Of a stretch of 64,000 bases of DNA, positions 35,641 to 46,352 are shown piece by piece. The stretch covers positions 1,054,001-1,118,000 of the forward strand of contig NC_044577.1 in the NCBI RefSeq assembly GCF_901933205.1, read 5' to 3'. The notes below the pieces were generated by a model, which saw only the letters and a list, made by a program, of their open reading frames with translations, was not told where the DNA came from and ran no database searches. This stretch comes from Camarhynchus parvulus. Lineage: Eukaryota > Chordata > Aves > Passeriformes > Thraupidae. A program made the translations under genes and the position numbers. Every line of letters begins with the position of its first letter. Position 1 is the first letter of the stretch.

Positions 35641-36787
35641 CCTGTGGAAGCAAAGCACAGGAAAAGCCATGACAGGATGGCTGCTCTGCTCTCAGCTCTG
35701 CTGCTGGAGCTGTGGGGACTGGGATCAAACGTGGGCCCCTGCAATTTAACAAATTAACAAAGGCAGGGAGAATTGTTCCATGGGATTTGCTGCCAGCCTG
35801 TGCCACCAGTCTCCTGCTGCTGAATGCATCCATCCCAGCAGGGAAGTGGAAGAGAAGGGTTTGGAGCAGTGAATGAAATAAAAATTCCCCTCTCTATTTG
35901 AAGCCTGCACTGATGGCAGCCCTTGCATTCAAGCTGCCACCTGAAGCTTTGTCCTGCTGTCCTCCCACTGTGGCACCACAGGAGCAGGACACAGTGACAC
36001 AGGGATGCTCCCTGCCCTCCTGCCCACACCTCAGCCCTGCCCTGGAAACCTTTTTTTGGGAAGCTCTTAAATCAGGCTTCAGCTGGCTCCTGCCCTTCCA
36101 CCATCCCAAATAACTTCTAGCGAGGGTCAAGTAGCAGGATCAACCTCCAAGAAGCTCTGGGGTGCTCACAGAGGTGCAGAGCCCAGCTCTGGGTAATTTA
36201 CAGGATCCTCTGTGGCTGAGGGAAATCTTTGCCTGTGCTTTGGCTTCCAGCAGGCTGAGCAACACGAGGAGCTGCTCTGCAAAATTATATGTGTAATCCT
36301 GGAGAGTTTTTTTCCCAGCTGGCTTTTAATGAGATGTGGTCTCCCTCCCCACCAAGCTCCCGTTCAGATTAACTTTGTTCCCTGCCTGGTGGGTTGAATC
36401 CCCACCAAAAACACATCTCAGAAGCTGCAAAGGAAATGGAAAAACACACTTTCCCCTCTGGAGCAGCAGCACAGCAGAGAGGCAGCTGCACCCTGCGCTG
36501 CAGGGACGTGCTGGGCACCTCACTGCACACACACATTCCCGCTAATCCACCCTCTAATTCATGCCACGTGTGTCTGAGCACGGAGCTGGCCCAGCCCAGG
36601 CTTTGAAGCAGAGCAGATGTGGAGTTATCTGCTCCACCAGGGCTCCAGGCAGCCAGGGGGGACAGTTGCCTTTGGCAGAGGATGAAGGCACCTTTCTGCT
36701 GGGGACAAGGACAGCTGGACTCAGCTCATGTTCCCCTGACCTGGGTTCCAGCCACAGCAGCTCAGGTTGCCTCCTCAGCAGCTTTCT
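35641..36787. other. Non-repetitive stretch, no gene seen
   Basis: No repeat or exon recognised. The open frames are short and overlap on both strands. Confidence 0.5.
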
Positions 36788-36940
36788 CCTCGCTGGTGCC
36801 AGAGCTCACAAACGTGGGATGTAACAGTGCAGCAGCACTTTACAGCTCAGTATTTGGTGTAAAAGTTTAAATGAGCTGCTGTAACAACAGCTCACCTGCA
36901 TTTCACCTTCCTTGAGAAGTTCACCCCAGTGAACACCTGG
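36788..36940. repeat. Unclassified interspersed repeat, copy 1
   Basis: About 150 bp nearly identical to 40753-40904. Both read GTAACAGTGCAGCAGCACTT, TTACAGCTCAG, GTGTAAAAGTTTAAATGAGC and AACACCTGG. Similarity stops abruptly on both sides. I do not recognise the family; it may be part of an LTR or an old LINE. Confidence 0.8.
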
Positions 36941-37401
36941 AGTTATAAATTTCCTAGTACTACTGAAGCTCAGCAGCCAGGGCTTCCAAAGTGTTGGTTT
37001 GTGTCTCCAGACACAGCTGCACTCCCAGCTTTCCACCTGTGTCCCTTCTGTTATACATACACATTATACTATTGGCTTTTTGCAAATATTAAAATGGACT
37101 CTATATGTGTGGTGTTAAAGTAGCTTTGCTTTAAAGATACAGTTTTTATTTCTGTTGTTAACTAAAACTGATATAAGTATTCTTGTCTTGAAATGCCTGC
37201 TTGGATGGGATAACATCCAATGAACGTGTGATGAGGACACCTGTACAGATGTGCCAACTATCAGCACTCACTGTCTGAAGGAAATGGGGACCAAAGCCCA
37301 AACTGGAGGTGATGATAAGAATGGACTAAAACCACAACTCTAAATAGGCAGACCCGAGGAGGAGCCATGCTAAACAGTTCTTGGAACATGTAAAGTGGTT
37401 T
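36941..37401. other. AT-rich stretch, possible diverged LTR
   Basis: It reads like retroviral LTR sequence (TGTTATACATACACATTATAC, cut to TTATACATACACATTATA; then GAATGGACTAAAACCACAAC). No second copy or duplication was found, so it is left unassigned. Confidence 0.3.
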
Positions 37402-37407
37402 GGGGAA

Positions 37408-38118
37408 TGTAAGAGCCGAAATGAGGGATGTGGCACTCCAGGCAGCTCTCCAAAATGCAGTTTATTCCATCCAAGAGGTTACAGCAATCCAGGGTGGTGG
37501 GTGACAGAGCTGTGCCTACAGCTGTCAGCTCCAGCTGCAGGCAGGCCTGGAGACCCTTTGGTTTTGGTTACAATGCATTTTATACTTTTCTTTTGGTCAC
37601 ATTGCATTATATACTTTTCTTTTGGTTACATTGCATTAAATACTTTTCTTTGCTGAGCATCTTAATACAGTAGAACCAATCTATACCTTAACTTTTATCT
37701 ACAGCCTATCATAACTACTGTAATTACCATATCCATGTTACTGCTCTCCAATCACTAAAAGTCAGTACTTTACAGTTTAAGCTAGAAGTTGTTTTTCAGT
37801 TTTCTTGCAGTGGAAAATTCTGAGACCTTTTGTCTACTTGCAACTTTGCTGACTTGTTTGCCTGTGGTATCTTTCTGCTTGGTAAGAACATCTTGTTTGG
37901 GGTGGGTTTATCCTTTGCTCTAAGCCATAAAAACCCCTTCTAACTAACACACCCTTTGCCTCCTTGGTTACCCAGTAAGAATGGCTCAGCAATTCTTTTC
38001 TTCTATATCAAAACTTGCTGCCATTTCTATTTCTTCTTCAGATTCTACATTCAAAAATCTTTCTGCCAAGCACACAAATCTGTGAGACTTCCTTGTCAAA
38101 CTTTCATCCTTCCCAACA
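37408..38118 (-). mobile_element. Solo LTR, family D, class II-like
   Basis: A 711-bp inverted relative of the LTR at 13310, bounded by a perfect 6-bp duplication GGGGAA (37402-37407 and 38119-38124). The ends are TGTAAGAGCCG and CCTTCCCAACA. The 29-bp TATA-containing unit occurs three times here (TGCATT words at 37574, 37603 and 37632) against two in the other copy. The minus-strand AATAAA falls in CAGTTTATTCC (about 37460). Solo, with no internal genes. Confidence 0.93.
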
Positions 38119-38327
38119 GGGGAAAAGTTTAATATGCATAATTGTTTCTGAATATCTAAGAGGCAGATGCAATAGAAATGGTATTTCCACAATAGCTGGG
38201 ATGGTCTTGGTTGAATGCCAAGAGGTACCCGGCCATAAATCTTTATTGCCTTTGTCTCCTATTGTACTGCTCCAGGCTCTGTGTGTTCAGTGTTACCCAC
38301 AGAGAGCAGAACACAGTGGGACATCCT

Positions 38328-38440
38328 TTGGACATTTCCAGGGATGCTGAGTCCACCACCGCCCTGGGCAGCCTGTTCCAAGGCCTGACCACCTCTCCAC
38401 CTCTTTCCTACTATCCCATCTAAACCTGCCCTGGAGCAGA
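38328..38440 (-). mobile_element. CR1 fragment (internal 3' part)
   Basis: Reads TTTCCAGGGATGCTGAGTCC, CACCGCCCTGGGCAGCCTGT and CCAAGGCCTGACCACCTC, a CR1 3' region in reverse without its terminal end. Confidence 0.75.
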
Positions 38441-38631
38441 TGAAAGGAACTTTCCCTGCCTGGCTCTGAGCTACCAAACTCTGCTCCTCCCATCAGCGAG
38501 GGCTCTTCCATGACATGCAGATGGTGGGATGCTCCTAAATCAGGCACAAATGGTAAATACAGGACTGACATGCTCAGGTGAGGCATAAATCACATCTGCA
38601 GTGGTGCAGAAATGGTTTTGGCATAGGAATC

Positions 38632-38772
38632 AATCCCAGAATGGTTTGGGTGGGAAGGGATCACAAAGTTCATCTCATTCCCACCCCCCTGCCATGGGCA
38701 GGGACATCTTCCACTATCCCAGATTGCTCCAAGCCCCTCCCAACCCAGCCTGGAACACTTCCAGGGGTGGGG
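38632..38772 (-). mobile_element. CR1 fragment, interrupted
   Basis: Starts AATCCCAGAATGGTTTGGGT and runs through GCCATGGGCAGGGACATC and CCAAGCCCCTCCCAACCC to CTTCCAGGGGTGGGG. There the G-poor element begins. No CR1 continuation was seen beyond that element. Confidence 0.9.
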
Positions 38773-39101
38773 CAAACATTCAATACTCTCACTATAAACC
38801 ACCCCAAAACAATACCACGAACCAATACAAATAATATAATATACTTTCAGTATAACAAAACTAAACATGCAATAAAGAACTGTTCAGTCCCTGTTAAAAC
38901 AATCAATTGTTATCCCAAATGTAAAAAAAAAAACCAAACCACTATACCAGTCAATACCATTCCAGATAGAACATAAATAAACTTCCAAAAAACAGATTTA
39001 CCAACACAAAACAGCACCACACGACAAAACAAGTAGTAACAACTACCCAAAAATCCTTTAGGAACCAAAAGCACATACAATCAACAAAATTATTAAACAC
39101 C
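38773..39101. repeat. G-poor element of unknown identity, copy A
   Basis: About 330 bp rich in A and C with very little G, similar along its length to part of 41047-41560. Shared words are AAACATTCAAT, CATGCAATAAAGAACTGT, AATCAATTGTTATCCCAAATG, ATACCATTCCAGATAGAACA and TAACAACTACCCAAAAATCC. The left edge abuts a CR1 fragment and the right edge (ATTATTAAACACCT) is where similarity to copy B ends. In both copies one minus-strand frame ends at the same stop after Phe-Tyr-Leu-Glu-Trp-Tyr. I do not recognise the family. Confidence 0.75.
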
Positions 39102-40752
39102 TGTCCCATGGGAATGCTCTGGGAATAAAGGGCTGGGAGGAAGGCCAAAAAGAGATACAAAGCTCCCCATAAAGACATGGCTTAACTGCAGCCTCCTCTC
39201 TTGGAGGCAGCTGTCCTTCACACATAAACATGGTAGACACCTCTAAAAACATTTTTTTTTGTCCTGCCTTTTGCAAGAGAAGCTTTAGCTACAGCAGAAA
39301 CTTCACATGAGTTTTCAGAGGGGTGGAGAAAGTGCCCTGGTAACATCCAGGGTAATTACAGTGCTCAGTTCACCCTGAAGCTCCTGAAGGCCAAGGAAAT
39401 TGCTATGGGCAATAAATAGAAAGGGTGGTCTGGGAGCCTGCTCCCCAGCACAAAATCTATAATTTCAGACTGTAAAGGAGATGTTAATCTTTTTTTTTTC
39501 TCCCTAGCACCATTTGAAGTGGTTTTACTTAAAAAACCCACATCAAACCTAGCTCACTCTTTACTCCAGTGCAAGATTTTTTGGCTTTCTGTGTCCCTGA
39601 GCTGCTGTCCCAGCCTAGGAGGATGGTGGCTCACTGGATGCGTCAAGTTAAAAAAAAGAAACGTCTAAGTCTGAGCTCTCCTTGGACCGCCTAAAATTCT
39701 CACTACCAAACCGATTTCATTAAATTCCCATTACCACAATAATACCATGAAATTCCCACTCACCATACACGTGCAGGAGCACCTATGGACAGGACATGGG
39801 CACAGGACAGGAAACTTCACAGCCCTAAAGCTCAGTTACCTGTAGGCTCCCAGATGCTGCTGGACATGGAGCACCACCACCTCAGTGCAGAGGCGGATTC
39901 CAGTGCATCCCTAATTCACAAAGGATGGGAGGAATCAAGAGGAGATTCTCAAGCTTTGTCCCACTCCTCCAGCTTCCAGCAGCAAACCCATCCATGACAC
40001 GAGACTGCCTCCTCCAGAAGAAATTGGAAGCAGAGATTTTCCTAGCCACAAAATGCTCTTACTGCTGTCCTTGTGTTCCCAAGCAGGAAGATGTGGAAGC
40101 TGAGGAGCCCACATTTGCTATTTTTTTCCCAGAACAAGCCCAGATTTCAGCCTCTTTCCCTGAGAAACACAAACCTACAGCAGGTCAGAGGCCAGGCAGC
40201 CCTTCAAGATGAAAATGCCTCTTCTGCTCTCCTCCAGCAGGAGCCACGTGTCTCCTCTCCACTCCCGGCAGTGGGAAAGGCCTAGGACAAGGTGCTTGGA
40301 GTTGGGAAGGATTATCCATTCCATCTGAGGGAAGCAGAGCAGCTCCACAATTACTGAGCAGGCTGCACTGTATGGCGCAGGAGAAACAAAAGGGATTGAT
40401 TAATAAAATTAATTGATAAGATTTGTTCACTGGCAGCACAAAGAAAGCACTGGCAGGTGCCAAGCCAAAGCACAGGATCACAGGGATTTAACTTCCCTTC
40501 TGAAGCACCCCTCACCTTTCAGCAGGGTGCTTTGCCGCCTTTTAACTTCTCCTGCTTGAAAATTTGGTGGCCACTCTGGCTGGTCATGCCTCCAGCCACG
40601 AAGTGTTTCACCTGCTCAGATTCCTCCAACTTGCCCAGCCCTGATCCCTCTGAACTCCACAGGCATTTTCCTCTTTGTTACAGCAAGCTGACAACACTTC
40701 TTACTTTGCTCAGAGTGCACTTTTCCCCTTCTATTGATCCAGTTCCAGCATC
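39102..40752. other. Non-repetitive stretch, no gene seen
   Basis: The left half (39480-39780) is AT-rich and G-poor in places and could be more of the unknown element. The right half is ordinary. No exon was recognised. Confidence 0.4.
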
Positions 40753-40904
40753 CCTCACTGGTGCCAGGGCTCACAAACATGGGATGTAACAGTGCAGCAG
40801 CACTTTACAGCTCAGTGTTTGGTGTAAAAGTTTAAATGAGCTGCTGTAGCAACAGCTCACCTGCATTTCATCTTCCTTGAGAAGCTCACCCCAGTAAACA
40901 CCTG
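40753..40904. repeat. Unclassified interspersed repeat, copy 2
   Basis: Direct-orientation copy of the block at 36788-36940, differing at a handful of positions. It contains the near-palindrome GAGCTGCTGTAGCAACAGCTC, quoted here as GAGCTG and CAGCTC around nine bases. It lies about 140 bp before the G-poor element copy B. Confidence 0.8.
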
Positions 40905-41046
40905 GGAGTAAACTGCTCTTACTGTGCTCACTCTTCCCTTGTCCCCTGTCTGCAGCGTGGGAAGAACAAACTTTTGTTAAAATTCTTATTAAAATTAAGA
41001 TGTGAGATTTACTACTCAAACAGAAGTACTAAGTGACAAACTTACA

Positions 41047-41935
41047 AAAACATTCAATGCTCTTACTATAAACTGTCTCAAAACAATACCACAAGCCAAT
41101 AAAAATAATATGATATACTTTATATTATAAATAATATAATATACTTTCTATTCTAAATAATATACTTTATATTATAACAATTATAACATAATAGTTTAGA
41201 ATATAATTATATTATTATATAATACTCTATAATATAATTATAATATTATAATAATTTATAATAGCATAATTATAATATACTTTCTATTATAAATAATATA
41301 ATATACTTAAACCTAAACATGCAATAAAGAACTGTCCACTACCTGTTAAAACAATCAATCATTATCCCAAATGTAAAAAAAACCAAACTATACCACTCAA
41401 TACCATTCCAGATAGAACATAAATAAAAATATACTTCCAAAAAACAGATTTACCAACACAAGACACAACCACACTACAAAACAAGTAGTAACAACTACCC
41501 AAAAATCCTTTAGGAACCAGAACCCCACATAATCAACAAAATTATTAAACACCTCCCAAGTAACCCCAACCTCTTATCCCCCAAGTAATTCTACACCTTG
41601 ACAAATTAATTCGTTCCAAATTAATATATTTTATAACTTTTATATATATTTTATAACATAACTTTCATTATACAATAGCTACAAAAGTTACTAAAACAAC
41701 CAAAAAAAATTACAACATTTTATAATTATATTCAAAAAGTACACGTCACATCATAAACCTTATAATTTACCCAATAATTACTTCAAACAAATTACCATAA
41801 AAAAAACAATTTTAACCCAAACATCACTAGCAATTCCTACAAAAACACAACTAGCCACAGCCATTACAATACCCACTACAACTGCACACAAAACAGCAAA
41901 TACCAGTGTTACATCTAGCACGAGACACAGACACA
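41047..41935. repeat. G-poor element of unknown identity, copy B
   Basis: About 890 bp in which G is by far the rarest plus-strand base. The part to about 41560 matches copy A; the rest has no partner in the window. At about 41105-41310 it carries an expansion of TATAATATA-type units absent from copy A. Minus-strand frames are hydrophobic because the strand is T/G-rich, and many stops interrupt them. Candidates are an A-rich retroviral internal fragment, a G-to-A edited retroelement or a host AT island. None is established. Confidence 0.7.
41105..41310. repeat. TATAATA-rich expansion within copy B
   Basis: Imperfect repetition of AAATAATATAATATACTTT and TATAATTATAATATTA units. Copy A has one unit at the same place. 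Confidence 0.85.
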
Positions 41936-42159
41936 GAGGGGTTTTTGTTTGAAGCTGCTGGAGCAGAAGGGCTGGGCAGGTGGGAGGAAAAAGGAAGGGA
42001 AAAAGGGATTTCTGCTTGGCCAAGGGACACCCAGCCTGGTTTGGTGCCACAGGGAGGCAGCCAGCAGTGAGGGAGAGGAGGAGAAGATGTGGAGGAATGC
42101 CAGGGAGCTCCCAGATGTGCTCTCAATTTGGGTCCGGCTGCCCAGGGCTGGGACAGGAG

Positions 42160-42603
42160 TGTTATAGGGACTTCTTTGAGCCAGGTCTAATAAGCCCTCG
42201 GAGGTCTATAGCGCACCCAAGAGAGCTCAGCTACCCTCAGGGGCATAAAGATCAGCAGGATGGCTTCTGTGGCAGTGTTGGGAACAAAAAAGGTTTAATA
42301 AAAGGCAAAATGACAAACAGAAAAACCCAGCCAGGTGCCAGACGTTCTTGCTCCTGGTGAAACACTTTACAAAAGCCATTAGTTTCTTTGTTCACATCCT
42401 CTGCTAGTAAATTGCCCAGGCAGGGCTTTTTTGGTTTCTGTCCAATTAGCTACCCTCAAGTTTGAGGTGAAGTCCCTTAAGCCTATGAAGTGTCTTTTTT
42501 TTTTTTTTCACCTAATCGAAAAGAAAAACTTCTAAGCTTCTTTCCTTTTAAAAGAGACAAAATATAACGTTGTGACTCCATCAACAAAAGACACACTCCT
42601 ACA
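42160..42603 (-). mobile_element. Solo LTR, family G, class II-like
   Basis: A 444-bp LTR with plus-strand ends TGTTATAGGGACTTC and GACACACTCCTACA, bounded by a perfect 6-bp duplication CAGGAG (42154-42159 and 42604-42609). The CR1 ORF2 sequence starts directly after it, so the LTR may mark an insertion at the CR1 edge. A minus-strand ATTAAA signal lies near 42296. No internal region is present. Confidence 0.92.
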
Positions 42604-43625
42604 CAGGAGCACTCTGTGCTGGGCTCAGAGCTGGCTGGATGGGCAGCCCAGGGAGTGGTGGTGAGCAGAGCTCCATCCAGCTGGGGCCAGGCGCCAGGAG
42701 TGCCCCTCAGGGCTCTGTGCTGGGGCCAGCTCTGTTCAATGTTTTTATTGACCACGTGGATGAGGGGATTGTGGCTTTCATTGGTAAATTTGCAGATAGG
42801 AGTGTGTGTCCATCTGTTGGAGGGTAGGAGGGCTCTGCAGGGAGACCTGGAACTGTTGGATGGATGGGCAGAGTCCAATAGGATGAAGTTTAATAAGTCC
42901 AAGTGCCCAGTCCTGCATTTTGGCCACAATAACCCCTGCAATGCTCTGGGCTGGGAATGGTGCGGCTGGACAGTGCCCAGGCACAAAGGGACCTGGGGGT
43001 ACTGACTGAACACAAGCCAGCAGTGAGCCCTGGTGGCCAAGAAGGCCAATGGCTCCTGGCCTGGATCAGGAATGGTGTGGCCAGCAGGAGCAGGGAGGTC
43101 ATCCTTCCCCTGTGCTCATCACTGATGAGGCCATGCCTGGAGTGCTGTGTCCAGCTCTGGCCCCTCAGCTTGGGAAGGACCTTGGGACACTGAGCACATC
43201 CAGAGGGGACAACGAGGCTGGAGAGGGGCTGGGAACACAAACCCTGTGAGGAACCCCTGAGGGAGCTGGGGCTGCTCAGCCTGGAGAAAAGGAGATGCCC
43301 TCATCACTCTCCACAACCCCCTGAAAGGTGGTTGTAGTCAGGGTGGGGTTGGTCTCTTTCTCCAGGCAGCACTGACACAACCAGAGGTCACAGCCTCAAG
43401 CTGCACCAAGGGAAATACAGGTTGGATATTAGGAAAAAGTTTTTTACAGAAAGAGTGATAAAATTCTGGAATGGCTGCCCGGGGAGGTGGTGGAGTCTCC
43501 ATTCCTGGGTGTGTTTAACAAAGCCTGGATGTGGCACTGGGTGCCAGGGTTGAGTTGAGGTGTTGGGGCTGCGTTGGACTCGATGGTCTTGAAGGTCTTT
43601 GTGTGAATTCTGTACAGGGTGATAA
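42604..43625 (+). mobile_element. CR1 fragment with reverse-transcriptase remnant
   Basis: This is the longest CR1 copy in the window. The plus strand encodes, across several frameshifts, the C-terminal part of ORF2. The recognisable pieces are Pro-Gln-Gly-Ser-Val-Leu-Gly-Pro near 42705, Lys-Phe-Ala-Asp near 42786 where the second catalytic Asp of the FADD box has become Arg, Arg-Met-Lys-Phe-Asn-Lys near 42880, and Leu-Gly-Val-Leu near 42995. After them comes a Val-Ala-Ser-Arg-Ser-Arg-Glu-Val-Ile block near 43078. The 3' region ends in GGACTCGATGGTCTTGAAGG. The lost Asp and frameshifts make it inactive. Confidence 0.93.
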
Positions 43626-43630
43626 GGAGT

Positions 43631-44660
43631 AGATATTGGGGACATGCACAGGGAGCCCTCACACCACCCGTGTGAAGAGCTGAGGTCCTGCACCCAAGCC
43701 CAGCCCTCTGCCAGCAGACAGCAATCAAACAGATGTCAAATCAAGATGTGCACATCTTCCTCTGCCTCCAAAAACTGGGTTTTACAGAGTGCTGCAGCCT
43801 GCAGTGTCTCCTGATAAAACACACAGAAAAACCCAGGCAAGAAAGCGCAACACTCACAAGAACTGTACCCAAATGAACTCATGGAAGTTGGACTCAGGCA
43901 TGGAAAGGAAACCAGGGCTGAGGTTGGCCAGGGCAGCCCAAAATGCTGGCAGGAGCTGCAGCACTTGGCCAAGGAGGTGGCAGAGATGCTGGTGTCACCA
44001 TCAAGCAGACACCGTGGCCAGCTCTCCCCTCCACCAGCAGGGTCAGGAACTGCACCCCCAGATGTTCACTTCTTCCTCTCAGTGCTCTGTATCAGCTCCA
44101 CCACCTGCATCCACCCACCTTTCCCCCCAAGAGCCACACCTGCTGCTGCAGCAGGCAGTCTGAGAGCCCACTCGCCTCCATAATTCCTCTCAACTTGAAA
44201 CCCAGAAATAAAACTTCTGGTGCCTTCAGGCTGCCCTGCCTACGGTCAGAGCTCACATTTGCTATATCTGGCTATAAAAATGACCCTTTCTTTCCACTGG
44301 AAAAACAGTTCAGCTGTCGGATATGATGACCAAAGACAAGCACTGGTTTTTGTAAACACAAAAGCTTTTAAAACCTGGCCCCTGGTTTCGGTTCCTGAGT
44401 CAGTGTGAACTCCAGGGATGACGGGGGAATCACAAATATTTTATGAACTCTGGTGAACTCACACTGTGCGCATTCCTTATTCATTCCTCCTGACAGAGTA
44501 CTGCTCAAAACTTTTGAAAAGGTACATTTAACTTACCTGGAACTCCAAGCTCTTACAAAGAAACAAGAACAGGGCAGATTTTAAGGGCTCAGTCTGGAAG
44601 ATGCTGACTCTAATGAACAGTCAGAAGGTCTGCTGGCCAACCTGGACCTAGGGCAAGGAG
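43631..44660. other. Non-repetitive stretch, no gene seen
   Basis: No repeat or exon recognised. Open frames at 43789-44326 overlap in three phases without a domain. Confidence 0.5.
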
Positions 44661-44902
44661 AGAGGCAGTGCCAGAGGGCAGGGATGGATGGGATTATTGG
44701 GAATGAGGAATTGTTCCCTGGGAGGCTGGGGAGGCCCTGGCACTGCCCAGAGCAGCTGTGGCTGCCCCTGGATCCCTGGAAGTGCCCAAGGCCAGGTTGG
44801 ACACTGGGGCTGGGACAATGGAAGGTGTCCCTGCCCATGGCAGAGAGTAAGAAAAAGATGAGCTTTAAGGTTCCTTCCAATCCAAAATATTCTAGGATCA
44901 AT
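44661..44902 (+). mobile_element. CR1 fragment (3' end)
   Basis: Reads GGCAGTGCCAGAGGGCAGGG, CAGAGCAGCTGTGGCTGCCC, GGTGTCCCTGCCCATGGCAG and TCCTTCCAATCCAAAATATTC. Plus-strand. Confidence 0.93.
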
Positions 44903-44967
44903 GCACCGAGACCCATGAACAGGGAGAAATTCAATTCAGCTGATGGTGCTCCTTCTGCCTGATGCCT

Positions 44968-45343
44968 TGTGAAGGCTGACCTAGAACAAAGGCTGGACAG
45001 AGTTAAAGAATAAAGTAGGGTTTTATTAAAAGGATGTCCTCCATGGATCCTCCATGTTGGGCAGCACAAGAGCCCTGCCAAGATGAACCAAGATGAACCA
45101 AAATGGTCACAAAATGGACAACTGGTCACAGGGTCTGTCATTTTTGTAAGTTCTGCTCCATTTGCATATTGGGGTTAATTGTCCAATTACAGCTTTAGGT
45201 TATCAAATCCAATCCTTCTTGTTTTTCTCTCTTCATTCCACTATTGTTTATTCTCTTGGGCCTGAGATTTGGATCATTTGTCCTTGGTCCTCAGCTGGAG
45301 AAGGAATTGTTTGGTCTCCCTGCTCTGCGCAGAGAACTCACCA
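44968..45343 (-). mobile_element. Probable LTR, family H
   Basis: Starts TGTGAAGGCTGACC. The minus strand carries AATAAAACCC (revcomp of GGGTTTTATT near 45020) close to this end and an ATTTGCAT octamer near 45160, as in an LTR promoter. The right end is uncertain. ATGCCT at the left resembles ATGCCC at 45344, but the terminal CA is not intact. Only one copy was seen. Confidence 0.5.
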
Positions 45344-46210
45344 TGCCCTGATATGAAGCTCAAAAGTACACTCTGAAGCAGCACAGAATCTGAAAAATAT
45401 AAAAGCTCAAACCTGAGGCACCATGCTGGCAAGGCCACGTCAGTTTACAGGCAAATTGTCATCCATGCACTTTGAGAACCTTGGCGCTGAAATGTGATCC
45501 AGTCCCTGAGGAAAACACTGATCTGCAGGACGAGAGGGAAGTGACACTGGCCCATGGCAAAGGGAACACAGAGCCAGTGTCACTCAGTCCTGCCACAATC
45601 ACAGCACAGCCACCACGCTGGCATGGAATCCTCACACACAAATGGCAATTCCTTCATGCCAATTAAATTTGGGATTAGATTCCCCCCACCACCCCCCTCT
45701 CTATTTTGCCTTTCTCCAGGATCTCTTGAGGCTTCAAAGGCACCTTCTGCATCACACCAGGATGTTTTCTCATTACAGGGAGCAAGCTTATCAAACAAGT
45801 GCTGCTTAATTCCACCCTTCAGCCCATAAGCAGTGACCCAGATTCCTGATCTCCATTAGGAGAAGTCGGCCCCTGAGACTTTCAGGCTGGATGACCAGAC
45901 AGGGAGGCTGCCAGAACAAGGATATGACGCAGGGAGAGGCAGAATGAGCCAAAGCAGGGCTGGAGTTTGTGGTCACAGCCAGGTCAGGTGCACAGAGATG
46001 GGGATTTGGGATTAAATCCCCACGTAAGGGATGCTCCTGTCAGGAGGGTTTGCAAGCTGCACCTCCTGAGCCAGGTGAGAGAAGCACAGCTGGGTGTCCC
46101 AGTGGAGGCACCTTCATCCCTGCTGTGGGAGCGCCTGAAACAAATTTTTTTAGGAGGATCTGTTGCCATGGGACAAGGGCTAAGAGACAAATCTGCCCAA
46201 CAGCACCTTC
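45344..46210. other. Non-repetitive stretch, no gene seen
   Basis: No repeat or exon recognised. Confidence 0.5.
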
Positions 46211-46352
46211 GGGAGAGTAGAGTCACAGAATAGTTTGTGCTGGAAGTGACCTAAAAGTTCATCCCATTCCACCCCCTGCCATTCCAGGGACATCCACTAT
46301 CCCAGGTTGCTCCAAGCCCCATCCAGCCTGGCCTTGGGCACTTCCAGCTGTG
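46211..46352 (-). mobile_element. CR1 fragment (3' end)
   Basis: Starts AGTCACAGAATAGTTTGTGC and runs through CCACCCCCTGCCATTCCAGG and TTGCTCCAAGCCCCATCC to GGGCACTTCCAG. Confidence 0.92.

Noticed and set aside
41047..41935. Mitochondrial insertion (numt)
   Set aside because: The A/C-rich, G-poor composition resembles a bird mitochondrial light strand, but no mitochondrial protein, rRNA or tRNA could be read in it.
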